64,000 bases of DNA from Bacillus sp. B15-48. GTDB lineage: Bacteria > Bacillota > Bacilli > Bacillales > Cytobacillaceae. Shown piece after piece: positions 34,811 to 46,042 of the stretch. The position numbers and the translations under genes were made by a program. How positions within the stretch are numbered: the stretch's first letter is position 1; each line of letters opens with the position of its first letter. The notes below the pieces were generated by a model, which was given only the letters and a program-made list of their open reading frames with translations, did not search any database and was not told where the DNA came from. The stretch is taken from the NCBI RefSeq assembly GCF_016879755.1, contig NZ_WOFU01000002.1, positions 678,024 through 742,023 on the forward strand, in the 5' to 3' direction.

Positions 34811-36139
34811 TTACGGTTTTATTGAAACTTTGTTCCTATTTAACATTTTATGCAAATAAGGTTTCGCAGCTGAAATAAAATAAAGCGATCCGGTGATGAC
34901 AAAGACATCGTTTTCTGTTTTTCGCTCGATTTCTTCGCTAAAATAGGCAAACCAATCATCGACCGCTAGTTTATGTTTTGAGGAACTCATTTTCACTAAC
35001 TCTTCCGCGGTAGCCGCACGTGGAAAATCAAATGAAACGAACGTGATTTGCTCAGCGACTTCATCGAGCTTCGCAATCATCGTCGTTAACTTTTTATCCC
35101 GTAAAGCAGCAAAAACAATATGAATCGATTTATCGGCATACCGGTTCTTTAACTCCGCACATAATCGCTCAATTCCTTCTTCATTGTGCGCACCATCGAT
35201 GATCACAAATGGCTGTTCCGATAAAATTTCAAACCTTCCTGGCCAGTAAGCACATTTGAGACCACTTCTAATGGCTTCGTAGTCAATCGAGACGATTTTT
35301 TGCTCGTGTAAATAGCGGGCTGTTATGACCGCAAGCGCTGCATTTTCTGTTTGATGTTTCCCAATCATTGATAGTTCTAAATCACGCCACTCATCGTTCT
35401 CGGCAATAAGTGTGAATTTCTCACCTTTAGGCGCAGATTGATGGGCAACGATTGAAAATTCACATTGTAACCGATTGAGGGGCGCTTGCTTTTTGTTTGC
35501 TTGCTCCTCAATCACTTTTAATGCTTCTTGTTGCTGAACAGCTGTAAAAACAGGCGTGAGTGGTTTAATAATTCCTGCTTTTTCAAAGGCAATTTCTTCG
35601 TATGTGTTGCCTAGGATATTTGTATGATCGAGGCCAATATTCGTAATAATTGCAGCAATCGGTTCGATAATATTGGTCGAGTCAAATCGGCCACCTAAAC
35701 CAACCTCAAATAAAACGAGGTCAACAGAACGAATTTCACCAAAATAATAAAAGGCCATCGCGGTAATGACTTCAAATTCAGTCGGTCCGCCGAGATCGGT
35801 TTCTGCCAATTCATCCGCTAACGGCTTGATTTTATTGACGAGATGGATGAGGTCATCATCGTTTAGTGGTTCACCGTTGACACTTATTCGCTCATTAAAT
35901 GTTTCGATATAAGGCGATGTAAAGGTGCCAATTGTATAGCCGCCTGCTTCTAATATCGAACGAAGAAACGTAACCGTCGAACCTTTACCGTTCGTACCGC
36001 CAATATGAACGGCTTTTACTTTTAAATGTGGTGAACCGAGCTTGTTCATCATCCATTCCATTCGTTTTAACCCTGGCTTGATTCCAAGTCTTAAGCGGGC
36101 ATGAATCCAGTCAAGAGCTTCATTATAAGTAGTAATCAT
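34811..36139 (-). CDS. folC: Folylpolyglutamate synthase/dihydrofolate synthase FolC
   Basis: FolC adds glutamate to dihydropteroate and to folates. The 442-residue Mur-ligase-fold enzyme has the P-loop GGTNGKGSTVTF at about 48-59, FTSPYIETFNERI, the LFEVGLGGRFDSTNI block, NIGLDHTNILG, and the C-terminal domain (about 300-440, VIIDGAHNEEG). The ATG at 36139 with GGGG eight bases upstream is preferred over the in-frame GTG at 36148. Located between valS and the pilus genes, as folC lies beside comC in B. subtilis. Confidence 0.96.
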   Translation of the reverse strand: MITTYNEALDWIHARLRLGIKPGLKRMEWMMNKLGSPHLKVKAVHIGGTNGKGSTVTFLRSILEAGGYTIGTFTSPYIETFNERISVNGEPLNDDDLIHLVNKIKPLADELAETDLGGPTEFEVITAMAFYYFGEIRSVDLVLFEVGLGGRFDSTNIIEPIAAIITNIGLDHTNILGNTYEEIAFEKAGIIKPLTPVFTAVQQQEALKVIEEQANKKQAPLNRLQCEFSIVAHQSAPKGEKFTLIAENDEWRDLELSMIGKHQTENAALAVITARYLHEQKIVSIDYEAIRSGLKCAYWPGRFEILSEQPFVIIDGAHNEEGIERLCAELKNRYADKSIHIVFAALRDKKLTTMIAKLDEVAEQITFVSFDFPRAATAEELVKMSSSKHKLAVDDWFAYFSEEIERKTENDVFVITGSLYFISAAKPYLHKMLNRNKVSIKP

Positions 36140-36160
36140 GATTGACACCCCGTCTAGTTT

Positions 36161-36203
36161 AAAAAATAAAGAGGAGACGAATCCGAACGGGGACTCGTCT
36201 CCC
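36161..36203 (-). terminator. Terminator after valS
   Basis: GGAGACGA / TCGTCTCC with a partly paired loop is followed by TTTATTTTTTAAA on the minus strand, upstream of folC. Confidence 0.8.
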
Positions 36204-36219
36204 TTATTATAACTCTTAT

Positions 36220-38859
36220 TTAGCCTTTTAGTTCTTGAATTCGCGCTTCTACAGCCGCTCGTTTTTCAAGATAGTCTTTTTCCTTGGCACGTTCTTCAGT
36301 AATCACTTTTTCTGGCGCTTTTTTCACAAAGCCTTCATTGCTTAATTTTTTCTGAACACGCTCAACTTCTTTATTTAGCTTTTCGCGTTCTTTTTCAAGG
36401 CGGGCAATTTCCTCATCAATATTGATAAGACCTTCGAGCGGAAGAATAATCTCCAAACCAGTTACAACGGCGGTCATTGCCTTGTCAGGTGCTTCGACAT
36501 CGAGACCCATTTCAAGTGTTTCTGGATTACAGAAGCGCTCGATATAGGCACGATTCTTCTCAACAACAGTAAGAATTTGTTCGTCCTTAACCTTGAGGAA
36601 CATCTTAATTTTCTTGCTTAATGGCGTATTTACTTCCGCGCGAATGTTACGAACCGAGCGAATGATTTCGACAAGCAGCTTCATTTCAGCAGCTGCTGCT
36701 TCATCAGTTAATTCAGCATTTGCTTTAGGCCAGTCAGCAACCGTAATGGACTCTCCGAAATGTGGGAGGTTCTGCCAAATTTCTTCAGTAATGAATGGCA
36801 TAAATGGATGCAATAATCTCATTGTGTGATCAAGTACATAAGCTAAAATCGATCTTGTCGTTTTCTTCGCTGCTTCGTCTTCCCCATATAGCGGGAGCTT
36901 TGCCATTTCAATATACCAATCACAGAAATCATCCCAAATAAAGTTATAAAGGACGCGGCCAACTTCACCAAACTCATAGCGATCCGAAAGCCTTGTTACT
37001 GTTTCAATCGTTTCATTTAGTCTAGTTAAAATCCACTTGTCAGCTACTGATTTTTCACCACTCAAATCAATTTCTTCAAACTTTAAGCCGTTCATATTCA
37101 TTAACGCGAATCGTGAAGCGTTCCAAATTTTATTGGCAAAATTCCACGTTGACTCGACTTTTTCATAAGAGAAGCGTAAATCCTGGCCTGGCGAACTTCC
37201 TGTCGATAAGAAATAACGCAAGGAATCCGCACCATATTGATCAATGACATCCATCGGATCGACTCCGTTGCCAAGCGACTTGCTCATTTTGCGTCCTTCC
37301 GCATCACGAACAAGGCCATGTATCAACACGTCTTTAAATGGTCGTTCTCCAGTGAACTCAAGCCCTTGGAAAATCATCCGCGATACCCAAAAGAAGATAA
37401 TATCATAACCAGTAACAAGTGCAGCCGTAGGATAATAACGGTTAAAATCAGTCGCTTCTTCATTTGGCCAGCCCATCGTTGAAAATGGCCATAAAGCCGA
37501 GCTGAACCATGTATCTAACACATCTTTATCTTGTTCCCAATTTTCGATATCTACTGGTGGCTCGTGATTAACATATACTTCGCCTGTTTGTTTATGATAC
37601 CAAGCAGGAATCCGATGTCCCCACCAAAGCTGCCTTGAAATGCACCAGTCGCGAATGTTTTCCATCCAGTGTAAATATGTTTTCTCAAATCGATCAGGTA
37701 CGAAATGGACTTTTTCTTCTTTTTGCTGCAATTTAATGGCTTCGTCCGCTAGCGGCTGCATTTTAACAAACCATTGGGTTGATAAATATGGCTCGACTAC
37801 AGCCCCGCTTCGTTCAGAATGACCAACTGAATGCATATGCTCTTCAATTTTGAACAGCACACCTTCTGCTTGCAAGTCTTTGACAATCTGTTTGCGGCAT
37901 TCGAAACGATCCATGCCATTGTATTTACCCGCTCTTTCATTCATCGTTCCATCTTCATTCATAACAAGCACGCGTTCTAAATTATGGCGATTGCCAACTT
38001 CAAAATCATTCGGGTCGTGTGCTGGGGTGATTTTCACCGCTCCTGAACCGAAATCCATGTCGACATAATCATCACCGACAATTGGAATTTCACGTCCGAC
38101 AATCGGTAAAATAACCGTTTTGCCTATTAAATGTTTATAGCGGTCATCTTCTGGGTGGACAGCAACAGCCGTGTCACCGAGCATTGTTTCTGGTCGTGTA
38201 GTTGCGACTTCTATCGAACCAGTACCATCGGCAAGTGGATACTTCATATGATAGAAAGCGCCTTGTACGTCTTTGTAGATGACTTCAATATCCGATAACG
38301 CTGTTTTCGTCGAAGGATCCCAGTTAATGATATATTCCCCACGATAGATTAAACCTTTCTTATACAATTCAACAAAGACCTCACGAACCGCTGTTGATAA
38401 TCCTTCGTCTAAAGTAAATCGCTCACGTGAATAATCAAGCCCAAGTCCTAGCTTTGCCCATTGCTGGCGAATATGGTCTGCATATTCTTCCTTCCACTTC
38501 CATGTTTCTTCAAGAAATTTCTCACGCCCGAGATCATAGCGGCTTTTTCCCTCTTCACGAAGCTTCGCTTCAACTTTTGCCTGTGTGGCAATTCCTGCAT
38601 GATCCATTCCTGGCAACCACAGGACATCATAGCCTTGCATTCGTTTCATTCTCGTTAAAATATCTTGCAATGTCGTATCCCATGCATGGCCCAAATGCAA
38701 TTTTCCAGTAACATTCGGCGGCGGAATGACAATTGTGTATGGCTGTTTTTGCTCATCATCTTTCGCTTCGAAAAACTTCCCTTTCAACCACCATTCATAA
38801 CGCCCCTTTTCAATTGATGCTGGATCATATTTAGTTGGCATTGCTAAGTTCTCTTCCAT
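36220..38859 (-). CDS. valS: Valyl-tRNA synthetase
   Basis: A class I aminoacyl-tRNA synthetase that charges tRNA-Val. The 879 residues have the HIGH-region [18 protein letters not shown] at about 45-62, the KMSKS motif [13 protein letters not shown] at about 525, an inserted CP1 editing domain, an anticodon-binding domain, and a C-terminal coiled-coil arm (about 810-879). The ATG at 38859 behind AGGAGG is chosen; the frame is open 41 codons further upstream but that stretch is the T-box antiterminator. Confidence 0.97.
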   Translation of the reverse strand: MEENLAMPTKYDPASIEKGRYEWWLKGKFFEAKDDEQKQPYTIVIPPPNVTGKLHLGHAWDTTLQDILTRMKRMQGYDVLWLPGMDHAGIATQAKVEAKLREEGKSRYDLGREKFLEETWKWKEEYADHIRQQWAKLGLGLDYSRERFTLDEGLSTAVREVFVELYKKGLIYRGEYIINWDPSTKTALSDIEVIYKDVQGAFYHMKYPLADGTGSIEVATTRPETMLGDTAVAVHPEDDRYKHLIGKTVILPIVGREIPIVGDDYVDMDFGSGAVKITPAHDPNDFEVGNRHNLERVLVMNEDGTMNERAGKYNGMDRFECRKQIVKDLQAEGVLFKIEEHMHSVGHSERSGAVVEPYLSTQWFVKMQPLADEAIKLQQKEEKVHFVPDRFEKTYLHWMENIRDWCISRQLWWGHRIPAWYHKQTGEVYVNHEPPVDIENWEQDKDVLDTWFSSALWPFSTMGWPNEEATDFNRYYPTAALVTGYDIIFFWVSRMIFQGLEFTGERPFKDVLIHGLVRDAEGRKMSKSLGNGVDPMDVIDQYGADSLRYFLSTGSSPGQDLRFSYEKVESTWNFANKIWNASRFALMNMNGLKFEEIDLSGEKSVADKWILTRLNETIETVTRLSDRYEFGEVGRVLYNFIWDDFCDWYIEMAKLPLYGEDEAAKKTTRSILAYVLDHTMRLLHPFMPFITEEIWQNLPHFGESITVADWPKANAELTDEAAAAEMKLLVEIIRSVRNIRAEVNTPLSKKIKMFLKVKDEQILTVVEKNRAYIERFCNPETLEMGLDVEAPDKAMTAVVTGLEIILPLEGLINIDEEIARLEKEREKLNKEVERVQKKLSNEGFVKKAPEKVITEERAKEKDYLEKRAAVEARIQELKG

Positions 38860-38888
38860 GATTCTTTCCTCCTGATTAGCATTTCTAT

Positions 38889-39160
38889 AAAACAAAAAAC
38901 TCCATTCGCCTAATAAAAGGACGAATGGAGTGCGATTCGCGGTACCACCTTTTTTCCAATCAAAATTCAGATTGGCGCTCAAAGAAATAACGGATTCTCT
39001 CCGTCTTTAACTACTAAGACATCCGTCTTTTCACTAAAGAAGCTCGAGGGCGACGTTCCGATTGCCTACTTAGGAAATCTTCCAGCAAATGATTTCCCTC
39101 TCTTGAAGCAGGTTGACACCGTACTCTTCCCTGTCAGTGCAACTAATCATTCAATTCTAC
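38889..39160 (-). promoter_or_regulatory. Valine T-box riboswitch leader of valS
   Basis: The minus strand shows the stem I elements AGGGAA, AGAGAGGG and GCTGGAAGATTTCC, a candidate GTC (Val) specifier at 39054-39052 (GAACGTCGCCC), the T-box GGTGGTACCGCG at 38948-38937, and a terminator with stem ACTCCATTCG / CGAATGGAGT followed by TTTTTTG. Uncharged tRNA-Val should bind and favour antitermination. A promoter TTGACG-18-TACTAT lies upstream at 39195-39166. Confidence 0.9.
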
Positions 39161-39373
39161 TGTTTATAGTACATAAAAAAGGTTAAGGACGTCAATCATC
39201 CTTGCCAACTTTTTTTAAAACTATACATCCTCAAGATGAAACGTTACATGAATCAGCATATTTAGGTACTTTTCCTACTTCCTTCTCATACACTTATAAA
39301 AAGGAATCATTGCCATCAGTGTGGCGTTTGCTGCCCGTTCATCTGTGAAATAGCCATCTAAGGGGGATTCTCG

Positions 39374-39565
39374 ATGCGAAGAAGATATAATCCATATACT
39401 TATCCACGCTGGTTAAAAAATTTCCGCGCTGTTGTTGCTCAATTTTCCATTCCTTTTTGTGTCTTTCAAGGAATCAGGACCCTTCTATTTCCAACAAGCT
39501 TTGACATTCTCTTCCTTGCGACATTGATCTTAATCGCTGTTGCCCTCCATCTGCAAATCATATAA
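39374..39565 (+). CDS. Small membrane protein, unknown
   Basis: A 63-residue ORF with a good ribosome site (AAGGGGG seven bases before the ATG). It starts with a basic segment (MRRRYNPYTYPRWLKNFR) followed by two hydrophobic stretches (about 20-40 and 45-62). Convergent with ysxE, it shares the hairpin at 39568-39596. No family recognised. It could be spurious, but the ribosome site, length and terminator favour a real gene. Confidence 0.5.
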   Translation: MRRRYNPYTYPRWLKNFRAVVAQFSIPFCVFQGIRTLLFPTSFDILFLATLILIAVALHLQII

Positions 39566-39567
39566 AA

Positions 39568-39596
39568 GAGCCCAAGGATTCAGTCACTTTGGGCTC
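39568..39596. terminator. Convergent terminator between the small ORF and ysxE
   Basis: GAGCCCAA / TTGGGCTC with a 13-base loop. The minus side is followed by TTTTATA; the plus side has only a weak CCTTCTTGTT. It overlaps the last codons of ysxE. Confidence 0.65.
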
Positions 39597-40638
39597 CTTC
39601 TTGTTCTGATTGCTTCTTAGCCTCCGCTGCTTGCTTCTGACGCTCAATTTCCTCCAATCTAATCGCTACATACTCGGTATTTTTTAAATGCCAGTAATGC
39701 CTTTGTAGCTTCTGCACAAACTTCCTCTCATCCAATTTATTCTTTTCCATATGAAAAGTTTCTACTGTTTTCAACAGGCCTGTTGGATAGGCTAGATAAC
39801 TTAAAAACAGCAGCCGTTCCTCCTCCTTCATCGGGAAATAAGTCAAATACGTGTTTACCCATTCGACGCATTCTTCAGACTGTTTTGGCCGAACCCGCAA
39901 ATGTCGGGACATAAAAGGAAGTAAATCATGAAATGGGGAACCAAATCTAGCTTTTTCAAAGTTTGTAAAGTAACCATAGCCTTTTTCATCGTATAAAAAA
40001 TGTTCGGTCGAAAGGTGACCATGTAAAAGCACCATTCTCGCTTTCTTTTCCTCCTTCGTCTTTTCATACCAATTTTTGAATTTTTCTTTCGCAAACCCCA
40101 TCGCTTGGCGAATACTATTATAATATAAACAAAAATTGAGTTGGAAAGGAGACATATACCATTCGTTTTCACATACTTCAATAAATCCATTTAAAAATTC
40201 TTCGTCCTTTTCCCATTGCTTGATTGTTTTTTCAAAATGTTCCTCACGCTCTTCACTGCTCACTTCTAGCTCTTTAGCGGTTAGTGTATGCATCCGTGCC
40301 AATTCGCGAAACATTTGCAGTGGGCGTTCATCCCGATTCTCTTTTTCATCATTAACCAGCCATGGCATTAAATAATATAATCCGCGGTTTTCATAAATCG
40401 CATAACGGCCATCGCCTGTTGGAAAAATAGGAACAACTCGGTTAAACCCTTTCTGAAATAGAAATTGGACATGTCGAATGAAGTCCATCCCGTGATGAGG
40501 GTCAATCTTCTTAAGTGCGTACGCCCCTGATTGAGCATAAATTTTTTTTATTTTCCCATGATCCTCTATATAATAAGGGTGAATTGCATAGTTCCTCAGG
40601 ACATTTAATGTTGTGTGATCATTCTCCATCACATTCAC
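39580..40638 (-). CDS. ysxE: YsxE, CotS/YsxE-family spore coat kinase-like protein
   Basis: A 352-residue protein of the spore coat CotS/YutH/YsxE group, which has an aminoglycoside-phosphotransferase-like fold. Visible blocks include KKIDPHHGMDFIRHVQFLFQ near the N-terminus, VLLHGHLSTEHFLYDEKGYG (a phosphotransferase catalytic-loop-like segment, about 203-222) and the C-terminal RHYWHLKNTEY. B. subtilis YsxE depends on SpoVID/SafA for coat location. The start may be any of the GTGs at 40638 or 40632 or the ATG at 40629, behind GAGAGGG. Charged, disordered C-terminal tail. Confidence 0.88.
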   Translation of the reverse strand: MNVMENDHTTLNVLRNYAIHPYYIEDHGKIKKIYAQSGAYALKKIDPHHGMDFIRHVQFLFQKGFNRVVPIFPTGDGRYAIYENRGLYYLMPWLVNDEKENRDERPLQMFRELARMHTLTAKELEVSSEEREEHFEKTIKQWEKDEEFLNGFIEVCENEWYMSPFQLNFCLYYNSIRQAMGFAKEKFKNWYEKTKEEKKARMVLLHGHLSTEHFLYDEKGYGYFTNFEKARFGSPFHDLLPFMSRHLRVRPKQSEECVEWVNTYLTYFPMKEEERLLFLSYLAYPTGLLKTVETFHMEKNKLDERKFVQKLQRHYWHLKNTEYVAIRLEEIERQKQAAEAKKQSEQEGAQSD

Positions 40639-40653
40639 CGCACCCTCTCTTGC

Positions 40654-40686
40654 TAAAAAAAGATGTGAGCAGGTAAAATTACCTGC
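40654..40686 (-). terminator. Probable terminator after spoVID
   Basis: GCAGGTAA / TTACCTGC with a 2-base loop; the minus strand then has TCACATC before TTTTTTT. The gap before the T run weakens the call. Confidence 0.45.
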
Positions 40687-40704
40687 CCTCTTCTAGAAAA
40701 AAAC

Positions 40705-41901
40705 TTATCTTTTCGCATATTCAACGGGAACATATAATACTTGGCCCTCAGTGACATCTTGATCTAAGCCAAGATGATTGTGATTGATTAATTGTTGGAC
40801 AGAGACTTCATAACGATCCGCAATTTTTTGAATGTTATCATCCTGTTGGACGATACAAACGCGAAGTTTCGCCACTTCTGTCTCTTCCTTTCTCGCTAAA
40901 AACTCGGCAATCGACAGGCCTTTTTTCTTTGTCACTTTTTTCCCCTTCGCTTTCCCATCATCATGCGAAGATGAGCTTGAACTTTCCTCTTCCTCTGCCA
41001 CTACCTCAAGTTGCGCCTTTTCTTTAATAACAGGACCTTCAGTTTGCACCGGCTCACTCGCTTCCTGTCTTACGAAATCGATGAGGGTAACGTCCTCTCT
41101 CGGTTTTGTTTCTTCTAAGGTTGAGATAGGCGAAACATCAATGATCTCCGATTCCGTCGGTTGTTCTTCATCCGGGGAAGGCACTTGACGTGAAAGAGCA
41201 GGTTCAGCTTCCGTTTCTCCAGCTGGTTGCGGATCTTTCTTTGCTTCGGCCCGGAATGGCTCATATAGGTTAGGAGTTTCGAAGGACTCGTCATCAGCAA
41301 CTTCTGTTTCCTCCGTCATTGTTTCATCTGAAGCTAAGCTAAATTCTTCTGACACTGACTGACGAAAAGCTGACTCTGCTTCAGCCTCCTCTAACTGACT
41401 ATGAAGCGAATGATCATTCACGCCATCCTCACGCTCTTCGACTACAACTTCTTCTGCACCGTTATGTTGTTGATCCCCATACAAACCTGTAATCGCCAAT
41501 TCAGCTGATAGCTTTAAGCTATTTTTCGTTGGAAGATCATAGTCGAAAGATTCAACCGTGATGTCAATATCATAAATGCTTTCAATACGATTTTGCGGAA
41601 TCGTGATATCGACTGGAAAACGGTGAAGAAATTCAAATACCCCCTCCTCTCGTACCAGAACCGTTTGAACTTCACGTATTGTTGCTTGCTGCTCTGCCTG
41701 TTCAGCCATTTCCTGTTCCTCGCATTTATATTCGCCGTTCAGTTCGAGCGAACCTTTAATCGTCACATATTGATCATTTTCTTGGATGGTAATATTCGGG
41801 TCTAAAGAAATAGAGATAAGCTCTGCGACTTCCTGTCCTCTTTGGAACCAGATCGATTCCTCAAGAGAAAAGCGCAAGCATGATTGATTTCCCGTAGACA
41901 A
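40705..41901 (-). CDS. spoVID: SpoVID, spore coat encasement protein
   Basis: SpoVID drives encasement of the spore by coat layers and binds SafA and SpoIVA. The 398-residue product has the conserved N-terminal domain (about 5-125, LRFSLEESIWFQRGQEVAEL), a long acidic low-complexity middle (about 140-325) and a C-terminal LysM domain (about 342-392). The start is TTG at 41901, seven bases after GGAGG; the frame is open to 41919 but that part is the ribosome site. Its partner SafA lies at the left window edge. Confidence 0.93.
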   Translation of the reverse strand: MSTGNQSCLRFSLEESIWFQRGQEVAELISISLDPNITIQENDQYVTIKGSLELNGEYKCEEQEMAEQAEQQATIREVQTVLVREEGVFEFLHRFPVDITIPQNRIESIYDIDITVESFDYDLPTKNSLKLSAELAITGLYGDQQHNGAEEVVVEEREDGVNDHSLHSQLEEAEAESAFRQSVSEEFSLASDETMTEETEVADDESFETPNLYEPFRAEAKKDPQPAGETEAEPALSRQVPSPDEEQPTESEIIDVSPISTLEETKPREDVTLIDFVRQEASEPVQTEGPVIKEKAQLEVVAEEEESSSSSSHDDGKAKGKKVTKKKGLSIAEFLARKEETEVAKLRVCIVQQDDNIQKIADRYEVSVQQLINHNHLGLDQDVTEGQVLYVPVEYAKR

Positions 41902-41982
41902 AGCGACTCCTCCTTTCAATTCACAAGCATAAAATCACTAAGTCATTTACACTGTATGACTTAAATAGCTTGAATATGATAA

Positions 41983-42011
41983 AAACCCATCCTTCATGGA
42001 AGGATGGGTTT
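41983..42011. terminator. Strong terminator after hemL
   Basis: AAACCCATCCTT / AAGGATGGGTTT with a 5-base loop and T runs on both sides. It ends hemAXCDBL. Confidence 0.9.
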
Positions 42012-42020
42012 TTTACGGAC

Positions 42021-43310
42021 TTAATCTTTAAGCTTTGAAAAAGCCTTTTCGGCCGCAACAATTGTCTTTTGAATGTCTTCTTCACTATGTTCTGTTGATA
42101 GGAATAAACCTTCAAATTGAGAAGGTGGTAAGAACACTCCCTCATTGGCCATTTCGCGATAATACTTGGCGAAATAATCAAGATTAGACGTTTTCGCTAT
42201 TTCATAGTTAATGACCTTTTCATTTGTAAAAAAGAAGCCAATCATTGAGCCTGCACGATTAATGCAGATTGGGATGTCATACTTTTCCGCAGCAGCTGTT
42301 AAACCTGCTTCTAAAAGGTCTGCCTTTTGCTGAAAATTTTGATACGTCTCCGGTGTAAGTTGACTTAATGTTTCATAACCAGCTGTCATTGCCATCGGAT
42401 TGCCTGAAAGTGTTCCCGCTTGATAAATCGGACCACTTGGGGCAATTTGTTCCATAATCTCTCGTTTGCCACCGTAAGCACCGACAGGGAGACCACCCCC
42501 AATGACTTTTCCAAGACAGGTTAAGTCAGGCGTGACATTATAATAACCTTGGGCACAGTTATAACCAACACGAAACCCAGTCATTACTTCGTCAAAAATC
42601 AATAACGCACCGTATTGTGTCGTTACATCACGTAAGCCTTCTAGAAAACCTGGGATAGGCGGAACGACCCCCATATTTCCGGCAACCGGTTCAACGATGA
42701 CACCCGCTATATCGTCTCCAAACTGTTCAAACGCATATTGAACGCTTGCAAGATCATTGTAAGGGACTGTAATCGTATTTCGGGCAATGCTTTCCGGAAC
42801 GCCTGGGCTATCAGGCAGTCCAAGAGTGGCAACACCTGAGCCCGCCTTAATTAATAGCGAATCTCCGTGACCATGGTAACAGCCTTCAAATTTCAAAATT
42901 TTATCCCGATTCGTATAGCCTCTTGCCAATCTTAAGGCGCTCATCGTTGCTTCCGTTCCAGACGAGACCATCCGAACGACTTCAATTGATGGCACCCGTT
43001 CAATCACAAGTTCAGCCATTTTATTTTCTAATTCAGTAGGAGCTCCAAAGCTTGTCCCCCACTCAACGCTCTTTTTAAGTGATTCAACCACTTGTTCGTT
43101 CGCATGTCCTAAAATAAGTGGTCCCCAGGACAAAACATAATCAATATATTCATTGCCATCAATATCGTAAATTTTCGAACCTTCGCCTCTCTCCATGAAA
43201 ATCGGATCCATATCGACCGATTTAAATGCACGAACTGGACTATTGACACCACCAGGCATCAATGGTTTTGCTTTTTCAAAGGCGGCAACTGATTTTGTAT
43301 AAGATCGCAT
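42021..43310 (-). CDS. hemL: Glutamate-1-semialdehyde 2,1-aminomutase HemL
   Basis: HemL is a PLP enzyme that converts glutamate-1-semialdehyde to 5-aminolevulinate, the second step of the C5 heme pathway. The 429-residue class III aminotransferase carries [12 protein letters not shown] (PLP Asp) and the Schiff-base lysine in [16 protein letters not shown], with an N-terminal [11 protein letters not shown] signature. Last gene of the hem operon, 23 bases after hemB. Confidence 0.97.
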   Translation of the reverse strand: MRSYTKSVAAFEKAKPLMPGGVNSPVRAFKSVDMDPIFMERGEGSKIYDIDGNEYIDYVLSWGPLILGHANEQVVESLKKSVEWGTSFGAPTELENKMAELVIERVPSIEVVRMVSSGTEATMSALRLARGYTNRDKILKFEGCYHGHGDSLLIKAGSGVATLGLPDSPGVPESIARNTITVPYNDLASVQYAFEQFGDDIAGVIVEPVAGNMGVVPPIPGFLEGLRDVTTQYGALLIFDEVMTGFRVGYNCAQGYYNVTPDLTCLGKVIGGGLPVGAYGGKREIMEQIAPSGPIYQAGTLSGNPMAMTAGYETLSQLTPETYQNFQQKADLLEAGLTAAAEKYDIPICINRAGSMIGFFFTNEKVINYEIAKTSNLDYFAKYYREMANEGVFLPPSQFEGLFLSTEHSEEDIQKTIVAAEKAFSKLKD

Positions 43311-43333
43311 GAACTATCCCTCACTATCCCGTT

Positions 43334-44314
43334 TTATTGTTCTTTTAACCAACGAGCAGCATCTTTTGCATGGTAAGTAATGATTAAATCCGCTCCTGCT
43401 CGCTTCATGCCTGTCAGCATTTCCATGACAATTCTCTCTTCATCAATCCAATCATTTTGAGCGGCTGCCTTCACCATCGAGTATTCACCACTAACGTTAT
43501 AAATAACAACTGGCAAATTAAAATTGTTTTTGACGTCACGAACAATATCAAGATACGGCATACCCGGTTTGACGATTAGGAAATCCGCTCCTTCGTCCAC
43601 ATCAGACTCTGCTTCACGCATCGCTTCAAGACGATTCGCTGGATCCATTTGATACGTTTTCCGGTCACCAAATTGCGGAGTGCTATCCGCTGCATCTCGA
43701 AAAGGACCATAAAAAGCCGATGCGTATTTTACTGCGTATGACATGATTGGAATATTTTCAAAACCGGCTTCATCAAGTCCTGCACGAATCGCGGCAACAA
43801 AGCCATCCATCATATTAGACGGAGCAATGATATCTGCCCCTGCTTCCGCTTGACTTACAGCCGTTTTTACTAATAGTTCTAGTGAAGCATCGTTCACCAC
43901 ATCACTATTTTCAATTAATCCACAATGACCATGGTCGGTGTACTCACATAGACATGTATCGGCAATAATGACTACATCTGGATAATTTTCTTTAATGAAG
44001 CGTGTTGCTACTTGAACGATTCCATAATCATGATAAGCTTGTGTCCCACATTCGTCCTTCTCATCAGGTACTCCAAATAAGAGCACAGATTTTATTCCGA
44101 GTTGAACTAATTCATCCATTTCTGCTTTTAATTGGTCGATTGATAGACGAAAGACACCAGGCATTGAGCGTACTTCTTCCCGCTTCTTTTCTCCCTCTAA
44201 AATAAACAACGGATAAATTAAATCTTCAAGACGCAGGAAGTTTTCCCTTACAAGCGCCCTCATTGACGCGCTACGACGCAGGCGACGATGGCGAGAAAAT
44301 GGTAAATGATTCAT
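43334..44314 (-). CDS. hemB: 5-aminolevulinate dehydratase (porphobilinogen synthase) HemB
   Basis: HemB condenses two 5-aminolevulinates to porphobilinogen. The 326-residue TIM barrel has the zinc-site cysteines in [14 protein letters not shown], one active-site lysine in [18 protein letters not shown] and the Schiff-base lysine in [12 protein letters not shown]. The cysteine-rich site marks the zinc-dependent type. It starts 2 bases after hemD ends. Confidence 0.97.
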   Translation of the reverse strand: MNHLPFSRHRRLRRSASMRALVRENFLRLEDLIYPLFILEGEKKREEVRSMPGVFRLSIDQLKAEMDELVQLGIKSVLLFGVPDEKDECGTQAYHDYGIVQVATRFIKENYPDVVIIADTCLCEYTDHGHCGLIENSDVVNDASLELLVKTAVSQAEAGADIIAPSNMMDGFVAAIRAGLDEAGFENIPIMSYAVKYASAFYGPFRDAADSTPQFGDRKTYQMDPANRLEAMREAESDVDEGADFLIVKPGMPYLDIVRDVKNNFNLPVVIYNVSGEYSMVKAAAQNDWIDEERIVMEMLTGMKRAGADLIITYHAKDAARWLKEQ

Positions 44315-44316
44315 TT

Positions 44317-45096
44317 TCAGTCCTCCCTCTTAATTAAATAGTTGACAACCGAATTCATCATTTCTTCAACGGTATATGTGTTTGGACAAACATGTACGGT
44401 TAAACCGTATTCCTCTGCTTTCTTTTTAGCAACCGGACCAATGCAGGCGACAACACAACTAGAAATTTTCGCCTCGAAATGATGCTTCTTTACGATTTCC
44501 ATAAAATGATCAATTGTCGACGGACTTGTAAAGGCTAAAACATCGACTTGTTCATCATTCAACAATCTTTCTAGTTTCTCTTTACTTTCTTCAGGAAAAT
44601 AAGTTTCATAAATAACCTGTTCTTTCACAAACGCCCCCCGTTTTTTTAACGAAGTGGCGATATAAGCTCGGGCTAAGTTTCCTTTCGGGATAAAAACCCG
44701 CATTCCCGCTGATACATAAGGTAGAAATTCGTGTACAAACCCTTCAGCGACATATTCATTTGGCATAAAGTCCGTTTTGATATTTCTTTCTAACAGTGTT
44801 TGCCGTGTTTTCTCTCCGATGGCAGCCACCTTTGGAAAACGATACCCCACACTTTGATATAAATCAAAAAAGGTTTCAACTGTGACATTGCTAGTAAAGA
44901 CGATCCAATCATATGTATGTATTTCATTCAAGGTCGTTGCTAACTGTTCGGATACAGCAGTAGGCCGAAAAGCAATGAGAGGGATTTCAACTGGAATCCC
45001 TCCTAGCCTTTTTACCAATTCCGAAAAAGGTTGCGCATGCTTTTCCCCTCTAGGAATCATCACCCGTTTATTTTGCAGCGGAGGAGCTGATGTCAT
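44317..45096 (-). CDS. hemD: Uroporphyrinogen-III synthase HemD
   Basis: HemD closes hydroxymethylbilane to uroporphyrinogen III with inversion of ring D. The 259-residue product has the two-domain fold with [14 protein letters not shown] and [15 protein letters not shown], the paired TS(N/P) motifs typical of the poorly conserved family, and a conserved [14 protein letters not shown] near the C-terminus. Overlaps hemC by 4 bases. Confidence 0.93.
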   Translation of the reverse strand: MTSAPPLQNKRVMIPRGEKHAQPFSELVKRLGGIPVEIPLIAFRPTAVSEQLATTLNEIHTYDWIVFTSNVTVETFFDLYQSVGYRFPKVAAIGEKTRQTLLERNIKTDFMPNEYVAEGFVHEFLPYVSAGMRVFIPKGNLARAYIATSLKKRGAFVKEQVIYETYFPEESKEKLERLLNDEQVDVLAFTSPSTIDHFMEIVKKHHFEAKISSCVVACIGPVAKKKAEEYGLTVHVCPNTYTVEEMMNSVVNYLIKRED

Positions 45097-46028
45097 TCGT
45101 TATCTAACTCCTGCTTCACCTTGTCAATCAATTCTTTTGCACCTTGGCTACTTAGTAAATCAGCCGCTCGTTCACCCACTTCATGCGGATTGGTTCCTGT
45201 AACCATTTCTTTATAAATGACTTGCCCATCAGGAGAGCCAACAAGAACCGTAAGCGTAATTTCAGCATTTTCGTTTAAATCCGCATAACCCGCTATTGGA
45301 ACTTGGCAGCCTCCCTCCATTTTTGCTAAAAATGCCCGTTCTGCATTAACGGCAGCAGCTGTCGTTTTTGAAGTGAATTTTTCAAGCCACTCAAGTAACT
45401 CGTTATCATCTTCCCGACATTCAATCGCTAATGCCCCCTGTCCAACTGCTGGAACACATATATCTGGGTCTATGAACTCCGTAACCGTTTCCTCGGCCCA
45501 GCCCATCCGCTTTAATCCAGCAGCCGCAAGAATAATCCCATCATATTCGCCAGCATGCAGCTTGGACATCCGCGTATCGATGTTCCCTCTAATCCATTTA
45601 ATTTCTAAATCAGGCCGTTTCGCAAGAATTTGCGCACTACGTCGTAGGCTACTCGTCCCAATCACCGACCCACTTGGCAACTCATTTAAAGGCGTATTTC
45701 CCTTAGAGATTAACACATCGCGATGATCTTCCCGCTCGGGAATCGAGCCAATCACTAGCCCTTCTGGGAGGACAGCAGGCATATCCTTCATGCTATGAAC
45801 GGCAATATCAATCTGCTTATCATACATCGCTTGCTCAATTTCCTTAACAAACAGCCCTTTGCCACCAACTTTTGAAAGAGTGACATCGAGAATTTTATCC
45901 CCTTTTGTCACGATTTCTTCTACACGGAAATCAAAAGGTGCTCCTAGGCTCTTTAATTGATTGATTACCCAGTTCGTTTGGGTTAATGCTAATTTGCTAC
46001 GTCTTGATCCTACGACAATTGTTCTCAT
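45093..46028 (-). CDS. hemC: Hydroxymethylbilane synthase (porphobilinogen deaminase) HemC
   Basis: HemC joins four porphobilinogens into hydroxymethylbilane on a dipyrromethane cofactor. The 311 residues start [18 protein letters not shown], carry VHSMKDMPA with catalytic Asp, RRSAQ and IRGNIDTR for substrate binding, and the cofactor-attaching cysteine in [12 protein letters not shown] (about 240). Overlaps hemD. Confidence 0.97.
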   Translation of the reverse strand: MRTIVVGSRRSKLALTQTNWVINQLKSLGAPFDFRVEEIVTKGDKILDVTLSKVGGKGLFVKEIEQAMYDKQIDIAVHSMKDMPAVLPEGLVIGSIPEREDHRDVLISKGNTPLNELPSGSVIGTSSLRRSAQILAKRPDLEIKWIRGNIDTRMSKLHAGEYDGIILAAAGLKRMGWAEETVTEFIDPDICVPAVGQGALAIECREDDNELLEWLEKFTSKTTAAAVNAERAFLAKMEGGCQVPIAGYADLNENAEITLTVLVGSPDGQVIYKEMVTGTNPHEVGERAADLLSSQGAKELIDKVKQELDNE

Positions 46029-46042
46029 GAAAAGCCTCCTAA

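Noticed and set aside
38860-38982. 41-codon N-terminal extension of ValS
   Set aside because: It translates the T-box antiterminator and terminator. The ATG at 38859 has its own AGGAGG and the usual family start.
41921-42181. 86-codon minus-strand ORF at the hemL 3' end
   Set aside because: It runs in another frame through hemL and its terminator with no ribosome site.
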